Below the pieces are notes generated by a model. That model had not been told where the DNA came from. It made no database searches and was given only the letters and a program-made list of their open reading frames with translations. From NCBI GenBank assembly GCA_003445035.1, contig DLVV01000084.1:1-5765 (forward strand): 5,765 nt of DNA, written 5' to 3'. This stretch comes from Planctomycetaceae bacterium (GTDB taxonomy: Bacteria; Planctomycetota; Planctomycetia; Planctomycetales; Planctomycetaceae). Each line of letters opens with the position of its first letter. The first letter of the stretch is position 1. This document shows, piece after piece, positions 1-5,765 of this stretch. A program made the translations under genes and the position numbers.

Positions 1-495
1 GGCACCAAGCTGGTCACCGTCCACTCGCCGGTCGCAGACATCGACGGGGACCTGGAACTGGCCCTCTACGGCAGTGGACTGGCCACCCCCGACCTGACAC
101 TCTTCGGTGATCTGCCCGAGGAAACCGATTCGCCGGGAGCCTGCCTGGCAGCCGACGGCACGCTGGTGCTCAATGCCGACCGCGACACGGTCTCGCTGGA
201 GATCACCAACCTCGGGGACCGGCCCATCCAGGTGGGCAGCCACTACCACTTCGTCGAGACCAACGCCCAGTTGGCCTTCGACCGAGAGGCCGCCTACGGC
301 AAGCGGCTCGATATCCCCGCCGGCACCGCCGTGCGGTTCGAACCGGGCGAGTCCCGCACTGTCACGCTGGTCGACATCGCCGGCAACCGTGTGATCCGGG
401 GCGGCAACAACCTGGCCGATGGTCCCGTCGACGACGCGGGGCGGGCGGCGATGCTCGAAAAGGTTGCCGAACAGAACTTTGCTCACCGCAGCTAG
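1..495 (+). CDS. ureAB: Urease gamma-beta fused subunit, 3' part (5' end outside window)
   Basis: Structural subunit of the nickel enzyme urease, which hydrolyses urea in the cytoplasm. The frame is open from base 1, so the gene starts upstream; 164 residues are visible. Residues 1-11 ([11 protein letters not shown]) are the end of the gamma (UreA) domain. Residues 12-45 form a linker. Residues 46-164 are the beta (UreB) domain, with the signatures [13 protein letters not shown] near 72-84, [25 protein letters not shown] near 93-117 and GNRVIRGGN near 128-136. Gamma and beta are therefore one polypeptide, as in Helicobacter UreA. The linker ([18 protein letters not shown]) and the tail after VIRGGN recall plant single-chain ureases more than Helicobacter or the separate Klebsiella subunits; this comparison is from memory. 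The internal ATG at 166 is not the start, because the conserved sequence extends upstream of it. The gene ends with TAG at 493-495, in the same frame as ureC. Confidence 0.95.
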   Translation, partial: GTKLVTVHSPVADIDGDLELALYGSGLATPDLTLFGDLPEETDSPGACLAADGTLVLNADRDTVSLEITNLGDRPIQVGSHYHFVETNAQLAFDREAAYGKRLDIPAGTAVRFEPGESRTVTLVDIAGNRVIRGGNNLADGPVDDAGRAAMLEKVAEQNFAHRS

Positions 496-564
496 CCAGA
501 CACCTCCACACCATCTCGCCGACGCCCCCGGGACGATTGGCCGCTCGATACGGAAACCGACAAC
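496..564 (+). other. ureAB-ureC spacer, 69 bp, open in the ureC frame
   Basis: This spacer is a multiple of three and contains no stop codon in the frame shared by ureAB and ureC, so it would encode 23 residues rich in Pro, Arg, Asp and Thr if TAG 493-495 were read through. The only ribosome-binding candidate for ureC is a weak GGAAA at 552-556, 8 nt before the ATG. This contrasts with the strong AGGAG-type sites of the minus-strand genes. I see no hairpin or terminator here. Co-transcription of ureAB and ureC is inferred. Confidence 0.6.
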
Positions 565-2280
565 ATGGCCTACGAAATCAAGCGATCCACATACGCGGAA
601 ATCTACGGACCGACCACCGGCGACCGGCTGCGGCTGGGTGACACAGGGCTGCTGCTCGAGGTCGAACACGATCACGCGGTCTACGGGGACGAGTGCAAGT
701 TCGGCGGAGGCAAGGTGCTCCGCGAGGGCATGGGCCAGGCCGCCGGAGTCTCGCAGGCCGACGCGCTGGACCTGTTGATCACCAACGCGCTGGTCGTCGA
801 TTACACCGGCATCTTCAAGGCTGATGTCGGCGTCAAGGACGGCCGCATCGTCGGCATCGGCAAGGCCGGCAATCCCGACGTGATGGCCGGAGTCGACGAC
901 TCGATGGTGGTGGGTGTCACGACCGAGGTGATCGCCGGCGAGGGCAAGATCCTGACCGCCGGGGGCATCGACACCCACATCCACTTCATCTGTCCGCAGC
1001 AGGCCGACGAGGCGATCGCCAGCGGACTGACGACGATGCTTGGCGGGGGAACCGGACCGGCGACCGGCACCTGTGCGACCACCTGCACGCCCGGGACCAA
1101 CCACATTCGCATGATGCTCCAGGCGACCGACGACCTGCCGCTGAACTTCGGCTTCCTGGGCAAGGGCAACACGGCCAAGCCCGAGGGGATCGCCGAGCAG
1201 ATCGTCGGTGGAGCGGTGGGACTGAAGCTGCACGAGGACTGGGGCACCACCCCGGCGGCGATCGACTGCTGCCTGGGCGTTGCCGAGGACCACGACGTGC
1301 AGGTCTGTATCCACACCGACACGCTCAACGAATCCGGATTCGTGGAAGCCTCGATCGCCGCCTTTCGGGGACGCACCATTCACACCTATCACTCCGAGGG
1401 AGCAGGGGGCGGCCACGCACCGGACATCCTGACCGTCTGCGGACAACCCAACGTGCTGCCCAGTTCGACCAATCCCACGCGGCCGTTCACCCGCAACACG
1501 ATCGACGAACACCTCGACATGCTGATGGTCTGCCACCACCTCGACAAGAACCTGCCCGAGGACGTGGCGTTCGCCGAGAGCCGCATCCGGGGCGAGACGA
1601 TCGCCGCCGAGGACATCCTGCACGACCTGGGTGCCATCAGCATCATGGGTTCCGACTCACAGGCCATGGGCCGCATTGGCGAGGTGATCACCAGGACCTG
1701 GCAAACCGCCGACAAGATGAAGTCCCAGCGGGGACGGCTGACGGAGGAAACCGGCGAGAACGACAACCTGAGGATTCGACGCTACGTGGCCAAGTACACG
1801 ATCAATCCCGCCATCGCCCACGGGATGAGCCACGAGATCGGATCGATCGAGGTCGGCAAGCTGGCCGACCTGGTGCTGTGGCACCCGGCGATGTTCGGGG
1901 CCAAGCCGGAACTGGTGATCAAGGGCGGGATCATCGCCTCCAGCCAGATGGGTGACCCCAACGCCTCGATCCCCACGCCGCAACCGGTCTTCACGCGGCC
2001 GATGTTCGGCGGCTACGGCCGCGCCGCGGCCCCCATCTCGCTGGCGTTCGTCAGCCAGGCCTGTCTCGACAACAATGCCGCCGCCGATTACGGGCTCGCC
2101 AAGACGCTGGCCGCGGTCAAGAACTGCCGGTCGATCACCAAGGCCGACATGAAGCTCAACGACGCCACGCCGGATCTTCACGTCGATCCCGAGACCTACC
2201 AGGTCACCGCCGACGGAGAAGAACTGACCTGCGAACCGGCCGAACAACTGCCGCTGGCACAGAAGTACTTCCTGTTCTAG
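565..2280 (+). CDS. ureC: Urease catalytic alpha subunit
   Basis: Complete 571-residue alpha subunit, close to the usual 565-572. It carries the two-nickel active site that hydrolyses urea to ammonia and carbamate. All expected residues are present at an offset of +4 from Klebsiella numbering: His138 and His140 (HIH), the lysine to be carbamylated Lys221 (GLKLHEDWG), His223, His250 ([10 protein letters not shown]), His276 ([14 protein letters not shown]), the flap Cys323-His324 (MVCHHLD), Arg340 and Asp364 (GSDSQAMGR). The chain ends in the typical YFLF. The start at ATG 565 is supported by the conserved opening that leads to [14 protein letters not shown] at 14-27. Several stretches, such as DDLPLNFGF and the GVDDSMVVG segment, resemble plant or fungal ureases as well as bacterial ones. 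Cys170 in GTCATTCTP is unusual. The enzyme needs UreD/F/G/E for nickel insertion; none is in this window. The gene overlaps the convergent sulfatase gene by 3 bp. Confidence 0.98.
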   Translation: MAYEIKRSTYAEIYGPTTGDRLRLGDTGLLLEVEHDHAVYGDECKFGGGKVLREGMGQAAGVSQADALDLLITNALVVDYTGIFKADVGVKDGRIVGIGKAGNPDVMAGVDDSMVVGVTTEVIAGEGKILTAGGIDTHIHFICPQQADEAIASGLTTMLGGGTGPATGTCATTCTPGTNHIRMMLQATDDLPLNFGFLGKGNTAKPEGIAEQIVGGAVGLKLHEDWGTTPAAIDCCLGVAEDHDVQVCIHTDTLNESGFVEASIAAFRGRTIHTYHSEGAGGGHAPDILTVCGQPNVLPSSTNPTRPFTRNTIDEHLDMLMVCHHLDKNLPEDVAFAESRIRGETIAAEDILHDLGAISIMGSDSQAMGRIGEVITRTWQTADKMKSQRGRLTEETGENDNLRIRRYVAKYTINPAIAHGMSHEIGSIEVGKLADLVLWHPAMFGAKPELVIKGGIIASSQMGDPNASIPTPQPVFTRPMFGGYGRAAAPISLAFVSQACLDNNAAADYGLAKTLAAVKNCRSITKADMKLNDATPDLHVDPETYQVTADGEELTCEPAEQLPLAQKYFLF

Positions 2281-3866
2281 TCGCCGACCACCCGCCTCAC
2301 CCGTTGGCTGTTGCGAAACCCGATCCGGCAGGCGACGGCCCGCAACTGTGTTCCCGCAGCCACCGTGATCGGTCGGCTGTAGAGCTGCCACTTCGGCGGG
2401 TTTCCCTTGCCGGTCGCGTAGGCAATCGAAGCGCCCGGTGTCTTCGAAGTGAGCGTCACGGTGAACCCGCTCGCGGCGGTTGACCTGGCCACGGAAATCA
2501 CCGGATCAGCCGTCACCTCGTACCGGTTCTCCGGCCGCATCGCTTCGACCAGCAACGCCTCGGGCACCAGCCCCTGGTCACCGATCTCCTCCTGCCAGCC
2601 CTCCAGGACGCCCCGCAGCCGCTTCAACGTGGTGGAGTGGGCCGGATCGTCAGCCAGGTTGTTCACCTCGAACGGATCCTTCTCCAGATCGTACAACTCC
2701 TCGACCGGCTTGGTCGGTTCGAAGTACTGCCGCAATGCGACCGTGTCGAGTTTCCCGGCGGCGTTGAGTCGACGCATGTCGATCATCGTCGGCATCTTGT
2801 TCATGTAGTCGATGTTCTGGGCCCGGGTGCGGCCGGGCATCAGGTTGCGGATGTACTTGTACCGGCGATCTCGAACGGCCCGGATCAGGTCGTAGGCCTC
2901 GTCCATCCGATCGCGTTGTGCAAACAGGTGCCGGCGGGGGCCGGCCGTGTGCCGACCCAGGATCACCTGCCCGTGCATGTGCGCGGGGGGCTTCAGACCG
3001 GCCAGCGAGAGCACGGTGGGAGCAAAGTCGAGAAAACAGACCAGGTCGTCCCGGGATGTGCCGGGCCGGATCTGTCCCGGCCAGCGGACGACCAACGGCA
3101 CGTGGATCCCCGAATCGTAGATCCAGCGCTTGCCCCGTGGCAGCCCCTCACCGTGATCACCCCAGAACATCACGATCGTGTTCTCGGCCAATTCGTCAGC
3201 TTTCAGCTTCGCCAGGATTTGACCAACCTGTCGATCCATCAGGGTGATGATGTCGTAGTAACGTGCCCGATCCCGCCGGGCAGCCGGAGTGTCGGGGATG
3301 TAAGGAGGCAACGAGACCTTCGCCGGATCATGCACCAGCCTGTCGAACTTCGCCCGGATCCTGCTCTCGTGCGAAACCGTCAGGTTGATCACGCTGAAGA
3401 ACGGCTGGCCCTCGGCCCGGCCGCTCCAGTCGCCACTCCTGCGACCGCTTTTGTCCCAGGCGGTCAACGGCGGTTCGAAGTTGTAGTCGGTCTTCGAACG
3501 GTTGGTGCAGTAGTAACCGGCGGCCCTGAGGTACTCGGTGAAACACCGCACGTTCGGCGGTGGCACGATACGGGACCGCATGTGCTGGCTGCCAATCGAG
3601 ACGGGATAGACACCGGTGATCAGTCCCGACCGCGCCACGGCACAGACACCCGCATGAGAGAAACATCGTCGAAAGACAACGCCCTGGGCAGCCAGTCCAT
3701 CGATGTTCGGCGAGGTCGAGTACTCGTCGCCGTAGCATCCCAGGCTGGGACTGATGTCCTCGCAACTGATCCACAGGATATTGGGACGATCGGCCGCCGA
3801 CGCCACTGGCGGCATCAACGACAGAAGCAAGATCACGGCGAGCAGCAGCAGGCGATCACGAGTCAT
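2277..3866 (-). CDS. Secreted type I (formylglycine) sulfatase with C-terminal Fn3_assoc-like domain
   Basis: Predicted hydrolase of sulfate esters or N-sulfates, 529 residues from ATG 3866. Residues 1-24 look like a signal peptide (leucine-rich core, VASA then ADRPN), so the enzyme should be exported. The sulfatase core has NILWIS-CED near 29-37, the formylglycine motif Cys75-A-V-A-Arg79 followed by SGLITG, KTDYNF around Lys125, HES around His166, [11 protein letters not shown] with Asp237, His238 and Lys246, and [13 protein letters not shown] with His255. The segment [20 protein letters not shown] is typical of planctomycete sulfatases related to heparan N-sulfatases. Residues about 454-520 form a small beta domain like CHB_HEX_C/Fn3_assoc, perhaps carbohydrate-associated. 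Substrate is unknown. ATG 3866 is preferred over GTG 3869 because GGGGG (3873-3877) lies 6 nt upstream of the ATG but only 3 nt from the GTG. The gene overlaps the upstream HEAT gene as TGATG. The cysteine needs maturation by a formylglycine-generating enzyme that is not in this window. Confidence 0.94.
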   Translation of the reverse strand: MTRDRLLLLAVILLLSLMPPVASAADRPNILWISCEDISPSLGCYGDEYSTSPNIDGLAAQGVVFRRCFSHAGVCAVARSGLITGVYPVSIGSQHMRSRIVPPPNVRCFTEYLRAAGYYCTNRSKTDYNFEPPLTAWDKSGRRSGDWSGRAEGQPFFSVINLTVSHESRIRAKFDRLVHDPAKVSLPPYIPDTPAARRDRARYYDIITLMDRQVGQILAKLKADELAENTIVMFWGDHGEGLPRGKRWIYDSGIHVPLVVRWPGQIRPGTSRDDLVCFLDFAPTVLSLAGLKPPAHMHGQVILGRHTAGPRRHLFAQRDRMDEAYDLIRAVRDRRYKYIRNLMPGRTRAQNIDYMNKMPTMIDMRRLNAAGKLDTVALRQYFEPTKPVEELYDLEKDPFEVNNLADDPAHSTTLKRLRGVLEGWQEEIGDQGLVPEALLVEAMRPENRYEVTADPVISVARSTAASGFTVTLTSKTPGASIAYATGKGNPPKWQLYSRPITVAAGTQLRAVACRIGFRNSQRVRRVVGD

Positions 3867-4453
3867 CACTTGCCCCCTTTCACAGCACGAATCCGCTTCA
3901 ATGCCTCGTTGGCTGCTCCCTTGACGTGGTAGTCCTTGTGCCTGGCCGCCACGATGAGGGCCGGGACCGCGTTGGCCGCCGGTGGCCCGATGCGAGCCAG
4001 GAAGTCGGCCGCCGCACAGGCCACACCGCGATGAGGATGCTCGAGCCCCTTGGCCAGCACGCCGACCCCCGAACCCGTCTCGCCAATCCGGCTCAATGCG
4101 TAGGCCGCACTCAACCGCAAGCCAATCGACTTGTGTTTCAGCAGGCCCCTGAGTCGTTCGTAATTCGACCTGGTCCGAGTGGACTTGTGAGCCAGGTCTC
4201 CCAGTCCGCTGGCCGCCCAGTAGATGACCCCGGGGTCATCGTGTTCGAGCGCTTTGGCCAGCGGCCTGACGGCAACAGTCCCGAACGATGGCAGCGTCAG
4301 TGCCGCTCGTAATCGACGGGTCCGAGACGTCGAGGCCAGTTCCGCCGTCCACTCGGCCAGGCTGCGGCCGGCCACGGTTTCCGGAGCCGCAGCCGGAGAC
4401 TCGAGAATCATCACTCCGACCAGGAAAACCACCGGCCACGCTCTCACTCTCAT
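3866..4453 (-). CDS. Exported HEAT-repeat protein
   Basis: A 195-residue protein without recognisable catalytic residues. Residues 1-23 form a probable signal peptide or lipid-free membrane anchor (RVRAWPVVFLVGVMILESP then AAAPE). From about residue 44 onward there are four to five HEAT/PBS-lyase-like helical repeats: about 44-70, 73-105 (PGVIYWAASGLGDL), 110-138 (GLRLSAAYALSRIGE), 141-173 (RGVACAAADFLARIG) and a partial last unit at 175-190 (YHVKGAANEALKRI). Such repeats usually bind proteins. The frame is open upstream to 4792, but that part would overlap the rhodanese gene. ATG 4453 is chosen because a perfect AGGAGG lies 7 nt upstream and a signal peptide follows at once. The stop TGA shares its A with the sulfatase ATG, so translation of the two is probably coupled, and the protein may partner the sulfatase. 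Function is otherwise unknown. Confidence 0.85.
   Translation of the reverse strand: MRVRAWPVVFLVGVMILESPAAAPETVAGRSLAEWTAELASTSRTRRLRAALTLPSFGTVAVRPLAKALEHDDPGVIYWAASGLGDLAHKSTRTRSNYERLRGLLKHKSIGLRLSAAYALSRIGETGSGVGVLAKGLEHPHRGVACAAADFLARIGPPAANAVPALIVAARHKDYHVKGAANEALKRIRAVKGGK
3873..3880 (-). promoter_or_regulatory. Ribosome binding site of the sulfatase gene, inside the HEAT gene
   Basis: On the minus strand this reads AAAGGGGG, which also encodes the Lys-Gly-Gly tail of the HEAT protein. It sits 6 nt before ATG 3866 and 3 nt before the alternative GTG 3869, and so favours the ATG start. Together with the TGATG junction it suggests termination-reinitiation. Confidence 0.6.
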
Positions 4454-4460
4454 CTCCACG

Positions 4461-4466
4461 CCTCCT
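4461..4466 (-). promoter_or_regulatory. Ribosome binding site of the HEAT-repeat gene
   Basis: The minus strand reads AGGAGG, a perfect Shine-Dalgarno match, 7 nt before ATG 4453 and inside the 26-bp gap after the rhodanese stop. It decides the start of the HEAT gene against the longer open frame. Confidence 0.85.
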
Positions 4467-4479
4467 GGCTCTCTGAGAA

Positions 4480-4857
4480 TCACCCGGTGGTCAATGGGAA
4501 GCCACGAGCGTGCCACTCGCCAATCCCACCGTCCATCGAAATGACGTTCGTGTACCCCATCTGCTGCAACGCGTCTCCGGCCAGGGCCGATCGGTAACCT
4601 CCACCGCAATACAGCACGATCTCGGCCTCGTGGTCGGGAATCACCTTTTCGATGTCTCGCTCGATCACGCCCTTGCCCAGGTGGACCGCTCCCGGAAGGT
4701 GAGCCATCGCCCACTCGGTGTCCTCGCGGACATCGACCAGGAAGAACGACCGTTCCGCATCTTGCCACTCCTTGACGTCCACGGTCGTGCACTCTCGCAC
4801 ACGTGTCTTGGCGTCATTGACCAGATCAAGGAAACCGTTCGCGTGGCTCTTGCCCAT
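4480..4857 (-). CDS. Single-domain rhodanese-like sulfurtransferase
   Basis: A 125-residue protein with one rhodanese domain, similar in size to GlpE but with about 25 extra N-terminal residues. Visible motifs are FLVDVRE at 39-45 (conserved Asp42 and Arg44), AHLPGAVHLG near 52-61, and the active-site loop Cys84-GGGYRS at 84-90, in which Cys84 would carry the persulfide. MGYTNVISMDGGIGEW follows at 100-115. There is no signal peptide, so it should be cytoplasmic. Rhodaneses transfer sulfane sulfur, but the physiological donor and acceptor cannot be read from sequence. The start ATG 4857 has AGGAG 8 nt upstream. It is the first gene of a unit with the HEAT protein (26-bp gap) and the sulfatase. 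The catalytic cysteine and complete loop argue that it is active and not a rhodanese-fold regulatory domain. Confidence 0.93.
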   Translation of the reverse strand: MGKSHANGFLDLVNDAKTRVRECTTVDVKEWQDAERSFFLVDVREDTEWAMAHLPGAVHLGKGVIERDIEKVIPDHEAEIVLYCGGGYRSALAGDALQQMGYTNVISMDGGIGEWHARGFPLTTG

Positions 4858-4865
4858 GAGATTCG

Positions 4866-4870
4866 CTCCT
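4866..4870 (-). promoter_or_regulatory. Ribosome binding site of the rhodanese gene
   Basis: The minus strand reads AGGAG within GCAGGAGC, 8 nt before ATG 4857. It supports this start over the longer reading frames on the same strand. Confidence 0.7.
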
Positions 4871-4890
4871 GCGGAATTTCCGTTTCGCCC

Positions 4891-4918
4891 ATCCTAGCGA
4901 TGCCCCAGCACGTGTGAA
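4891..4918 (-). promoter_or_regulatory. Candidate sigma-70-type promoter of the rhodanese-HEAT-sulfatase unit
   Basis: On the minus strand TTCACA (4918-4913, 5 of 6 bases of the -35 consensus) and TAGGAT (4896-4891, 4 of 6 of the -10 consensus) are separated by 16 bp. Transcription would begin near 4884, giving a leader of about 27 nt that contains the AGGAG site. The position is sensible, but short motif matches of this kind arise by chance, and promoter consensus in planctomycetes is poorly known to me. Confidence 0.35.
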
Positions 4919-5001
4919 ACGGGTCCGTAGCCGACAGGTTCCCGACGTGTCAGAATGACGCAAGAGAGTTTTGTGCCCGTTTCCCTGCCGGATCCTTCAC
5001 C

Positions 5002-5765
5002 TTGGCCGAACGACGAGCCGAACTGGCGCGTTACGACAACGTCGATCGAGACTATCTCGACCGACGCCGACTGCGTCCCAGCGCCGGCTGGGTGCTGCTG
5101 TGGGCATTGGGAGTCGGTGCGGTCATCTCCGGTGACTTCTTTGGCTGGAATCTCGGACTGAAATACGCGGGATTCAACGGCCTGGCCATCGCCACGGTCC
5201 TGATGGCCGTGATGTACGTCTGCATGGTCTTCACCATCGCCGAACTCTCGGCCGCGCTGCCGCACGCCGGGGGGTTCTTTTCGTTCACCCGCAATGCCCT
5301 GGGGCCGCTGGGCGGATTCCTGTGCGGGTTGACCGACACGATCGAGTACGTCGTCACGCCGGCGGTGATCGTGGTCGGAATCGGGGGTTACCTCGATGCG
5401 GTGGTCTTCACCGACCCGTCCCAGGCCCCCGAGTGGCTCCCGCTGGTCTGGTGGACGCTGGCCTACACGATCTTCGTGGTGATCAACGTGCTGGGAGTCG
5501 AATTGACCCTGAGGTTCGGGTTGATCGTGACGGGACTGGCCGCGGCCGTGCTGGTGGTCTTCTACGCCGCGACCCTGGCCACCGGATCGTTCGACACCGA
5601 ACTGCTGTACAACATTCCGGCCGACGAGGGACAAACCGCTCGGGGCCTTCCGCACGGCTGGCTCGGCGTCTTTTCGGCCCTCCCGTTCGCTATCTGGTTT
5701 TACCTGGCGATCGAGCAACTGCCACTGGCGGCAGAGGAGTCCCATGACGTCGTGCGCGACATGCC
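5002..5765 (+). CDS. APC-superfamily permease, ethanolamine-permease-like, 5' part (3' end outside window)
   Basis: Inner-membrane transporter, 254 residues visible, still open at the right edge. After a charged cytoplasmic N-terminus (DRDYLDRRRLRP near 15-26) come hydrophobic segments: TM1 about 31-53 with GVGAVISGDFFGWNLGL, TM2 about 59-80 ending in the APC signature AELSAALPHAGGFFSF, then about 101-110, 115-131, 146-166 and 172-194, and the TM6-like ALPFAIWFYLAIEQLPLAAEES at 226-247. TM1 and TM6 form the substrate site in this fold. The pattern resembles ethanolamine permeases (the TIGR00908 type) from memory; an amino-acid or other amine substrate is equally possible. No ATG exists in this frame between the upstream stop (TGA 4915-4917) and the conserved region. 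TTG 5002 is the first plausible start, with only a weak GGA upstream; CTG 5023 and GTG 5092 are later options, the last cutting into TM1. Function assignment is to family level. Confidence 0.85.
   Translation, partial: MAERRAELARYDNVDRDYLDRRRLRPSAGWVLLWALGVGAVISGDFFGWNLGLKYAGFNGLAIATVLMAVMYVCMVFTIAELSAALPHAGGFFSFTRNALGPLGGFLCGLTDTIEYVVTPAVIVVGIGGYLDAVVFTDPSQAPEWLPLVWWTLAYTIFVVINVLGVELTLRFGLIVTGLAAAVLVVFYAATLATGSFDTELLYNIPADEGQTARGLPHGWLGVFSALPFAIWFYLAIEQLPLAAEESHDVVRDM

Larger units (their letters stand above)
4858..5001. other. Divergent intergenic region between rhodanese and permease genes
   Basis: This 144-bp stretch separates two genes read in opposite directions and should hold both promoters. 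Only the leftward promoter candidate at 4891-4918 stands out, with the palindrome CACGTG at 4909-4914 in its spacer. I find no convincing -35/-10 pair for the permease. Short overlapping reading frames on both strands here look like chance frames. Confidence 0.6.

Noticed and set aside
107..778. Frames overlapping ureAB and the ureAB-ureC junction in other phases (107-394 and 419-778)
   Set aside because: They are rich in Pro/Ser/Thr/Arg and lie across conserved urease coding sequence in the wrong phase.
801..1766. Two minus-strand frames opposite the middle of ureC (801-1379 and 1389-1766)
   Set aside because: They are antisense to the urease active-site coding region, rich in Ser/Pro/Met, and have no domain or ribosome binding site.
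1657..2391. 244-codon minus-strand frame opposite the end of ureC
   Set aside because: It is an antisense frame of a well-conserved gene with low-complexity Gly/Arg/Val composition and no motif; the sulfatase occupies part of the same strand in another frame.
3838..3852. Short CAG/CTG trinucleotide run
   Set aside because: It simply encodes the leucine-rich core of the sulfatase signal peptide and is too short to count as a repeat element.
2637..3932. 431-codon open frame on the plus strand, opposite the sulfatase and the end of the HEAT gene
   Set aside because: It lies opposite clear coding sequence, has no recognisable domain and has the Arg/His/Val/Asp/Gln-rich make-up of antisense frames in GC-rich DNA.
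4454..4792. Longer N-terminus for the HEAT protein from 4792
   Set aside because: It would overlap the rhodanese gene almost entirely, encodes Arg/Gly-rich shadow sequence and ignores the AGGAGG plus signal peptide at 4453.
4909..4914. Palindrome CACGTG as a regulator operator
   Set aside because: A six-base palindrome is expected by chance at this GC content, and no longer dyad surrounds it.
4955..5161. 68-codon plus-strand frame starting at ATG 4955
   Set aside because: After about 15 residues it runs antiphase to the conserved permease frame and has no known motif. It is kept only as a hint of a possible frameshift.
4894..5745. 283-codon minus-strand frame opposite the permease
   Set aside because: It is extremely rich in Gln, Gly, Arg and Asp with no hydrophobic core or domain, as expected for the complement of a transmembrane protein gene.

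Overview
The window is dense, GC-rich (roughly 60-65%, estimated by eye) bacterial DNA, most likely from a planctomycete or a close relative. The evidence for this is an exported sulfatase with a C-terminal Fn3_assoc/CHB_HEX_C-like domain, a small exported HEAT-repeat protein coupled to it, and a rhodanese of a type I associate with that phylum. The assignment is an inference from gene content, not a proven taxonomy.

Layout. Positions 1-2280 on the plus strand carry a urease structural locus. It holds the 3' part of a fused gamma-beta subunit gene (ureAB, cut by the left edge) and the complete catalytic alpha subunit gene ureC. Positions 2277-4857 on the minus strand hold a compact three-gene unit, read from right to left: a single-domain rhodanese, a secreted HEAT-repeat protein and a secreted type I sulfatase. 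Its genes are separated by 26 bp and then by a 1-bp TGATG overlap. ureC and the sulfatase gene converge and share a CTAG tetranucleotide as their two stop codons. A 144-bp divergent region (4858-5001) separates the rhodanese from a plus-strand APC-superfamily permease, resembling ethanolamine permeases, which runs off the right edge.

How the genes work together. Urease hydrolyses urea to ammonia and carbamate/CO2 and needs nickel and accessory proteins (UreD/E/F/G). None of these is in the window. The minus-strand unit probably acts outside the cytoplasm on sulfated substrates; the sulfatase needs a formylglycine-generating enzyme encoded elsewhere. The role of the cytoplasmic rhodanese in that unit is unknown. 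The permease may import an amine or amino acid and is only loosely nitrogen-themed with urease.

The most notable structure is in the urease locus. The gamma-beta chain has a linker resembling that of plant single-chain ureases. The ureAB and ureC frames are the same, separated by one TAG codon and 23 otherwise open codons, so the locus looks like a single-chain urease interrupted once. I saw no RNA genes, CRISPR arrays, transposons or long repeats, and no strong sign of an entirely undescribed system.
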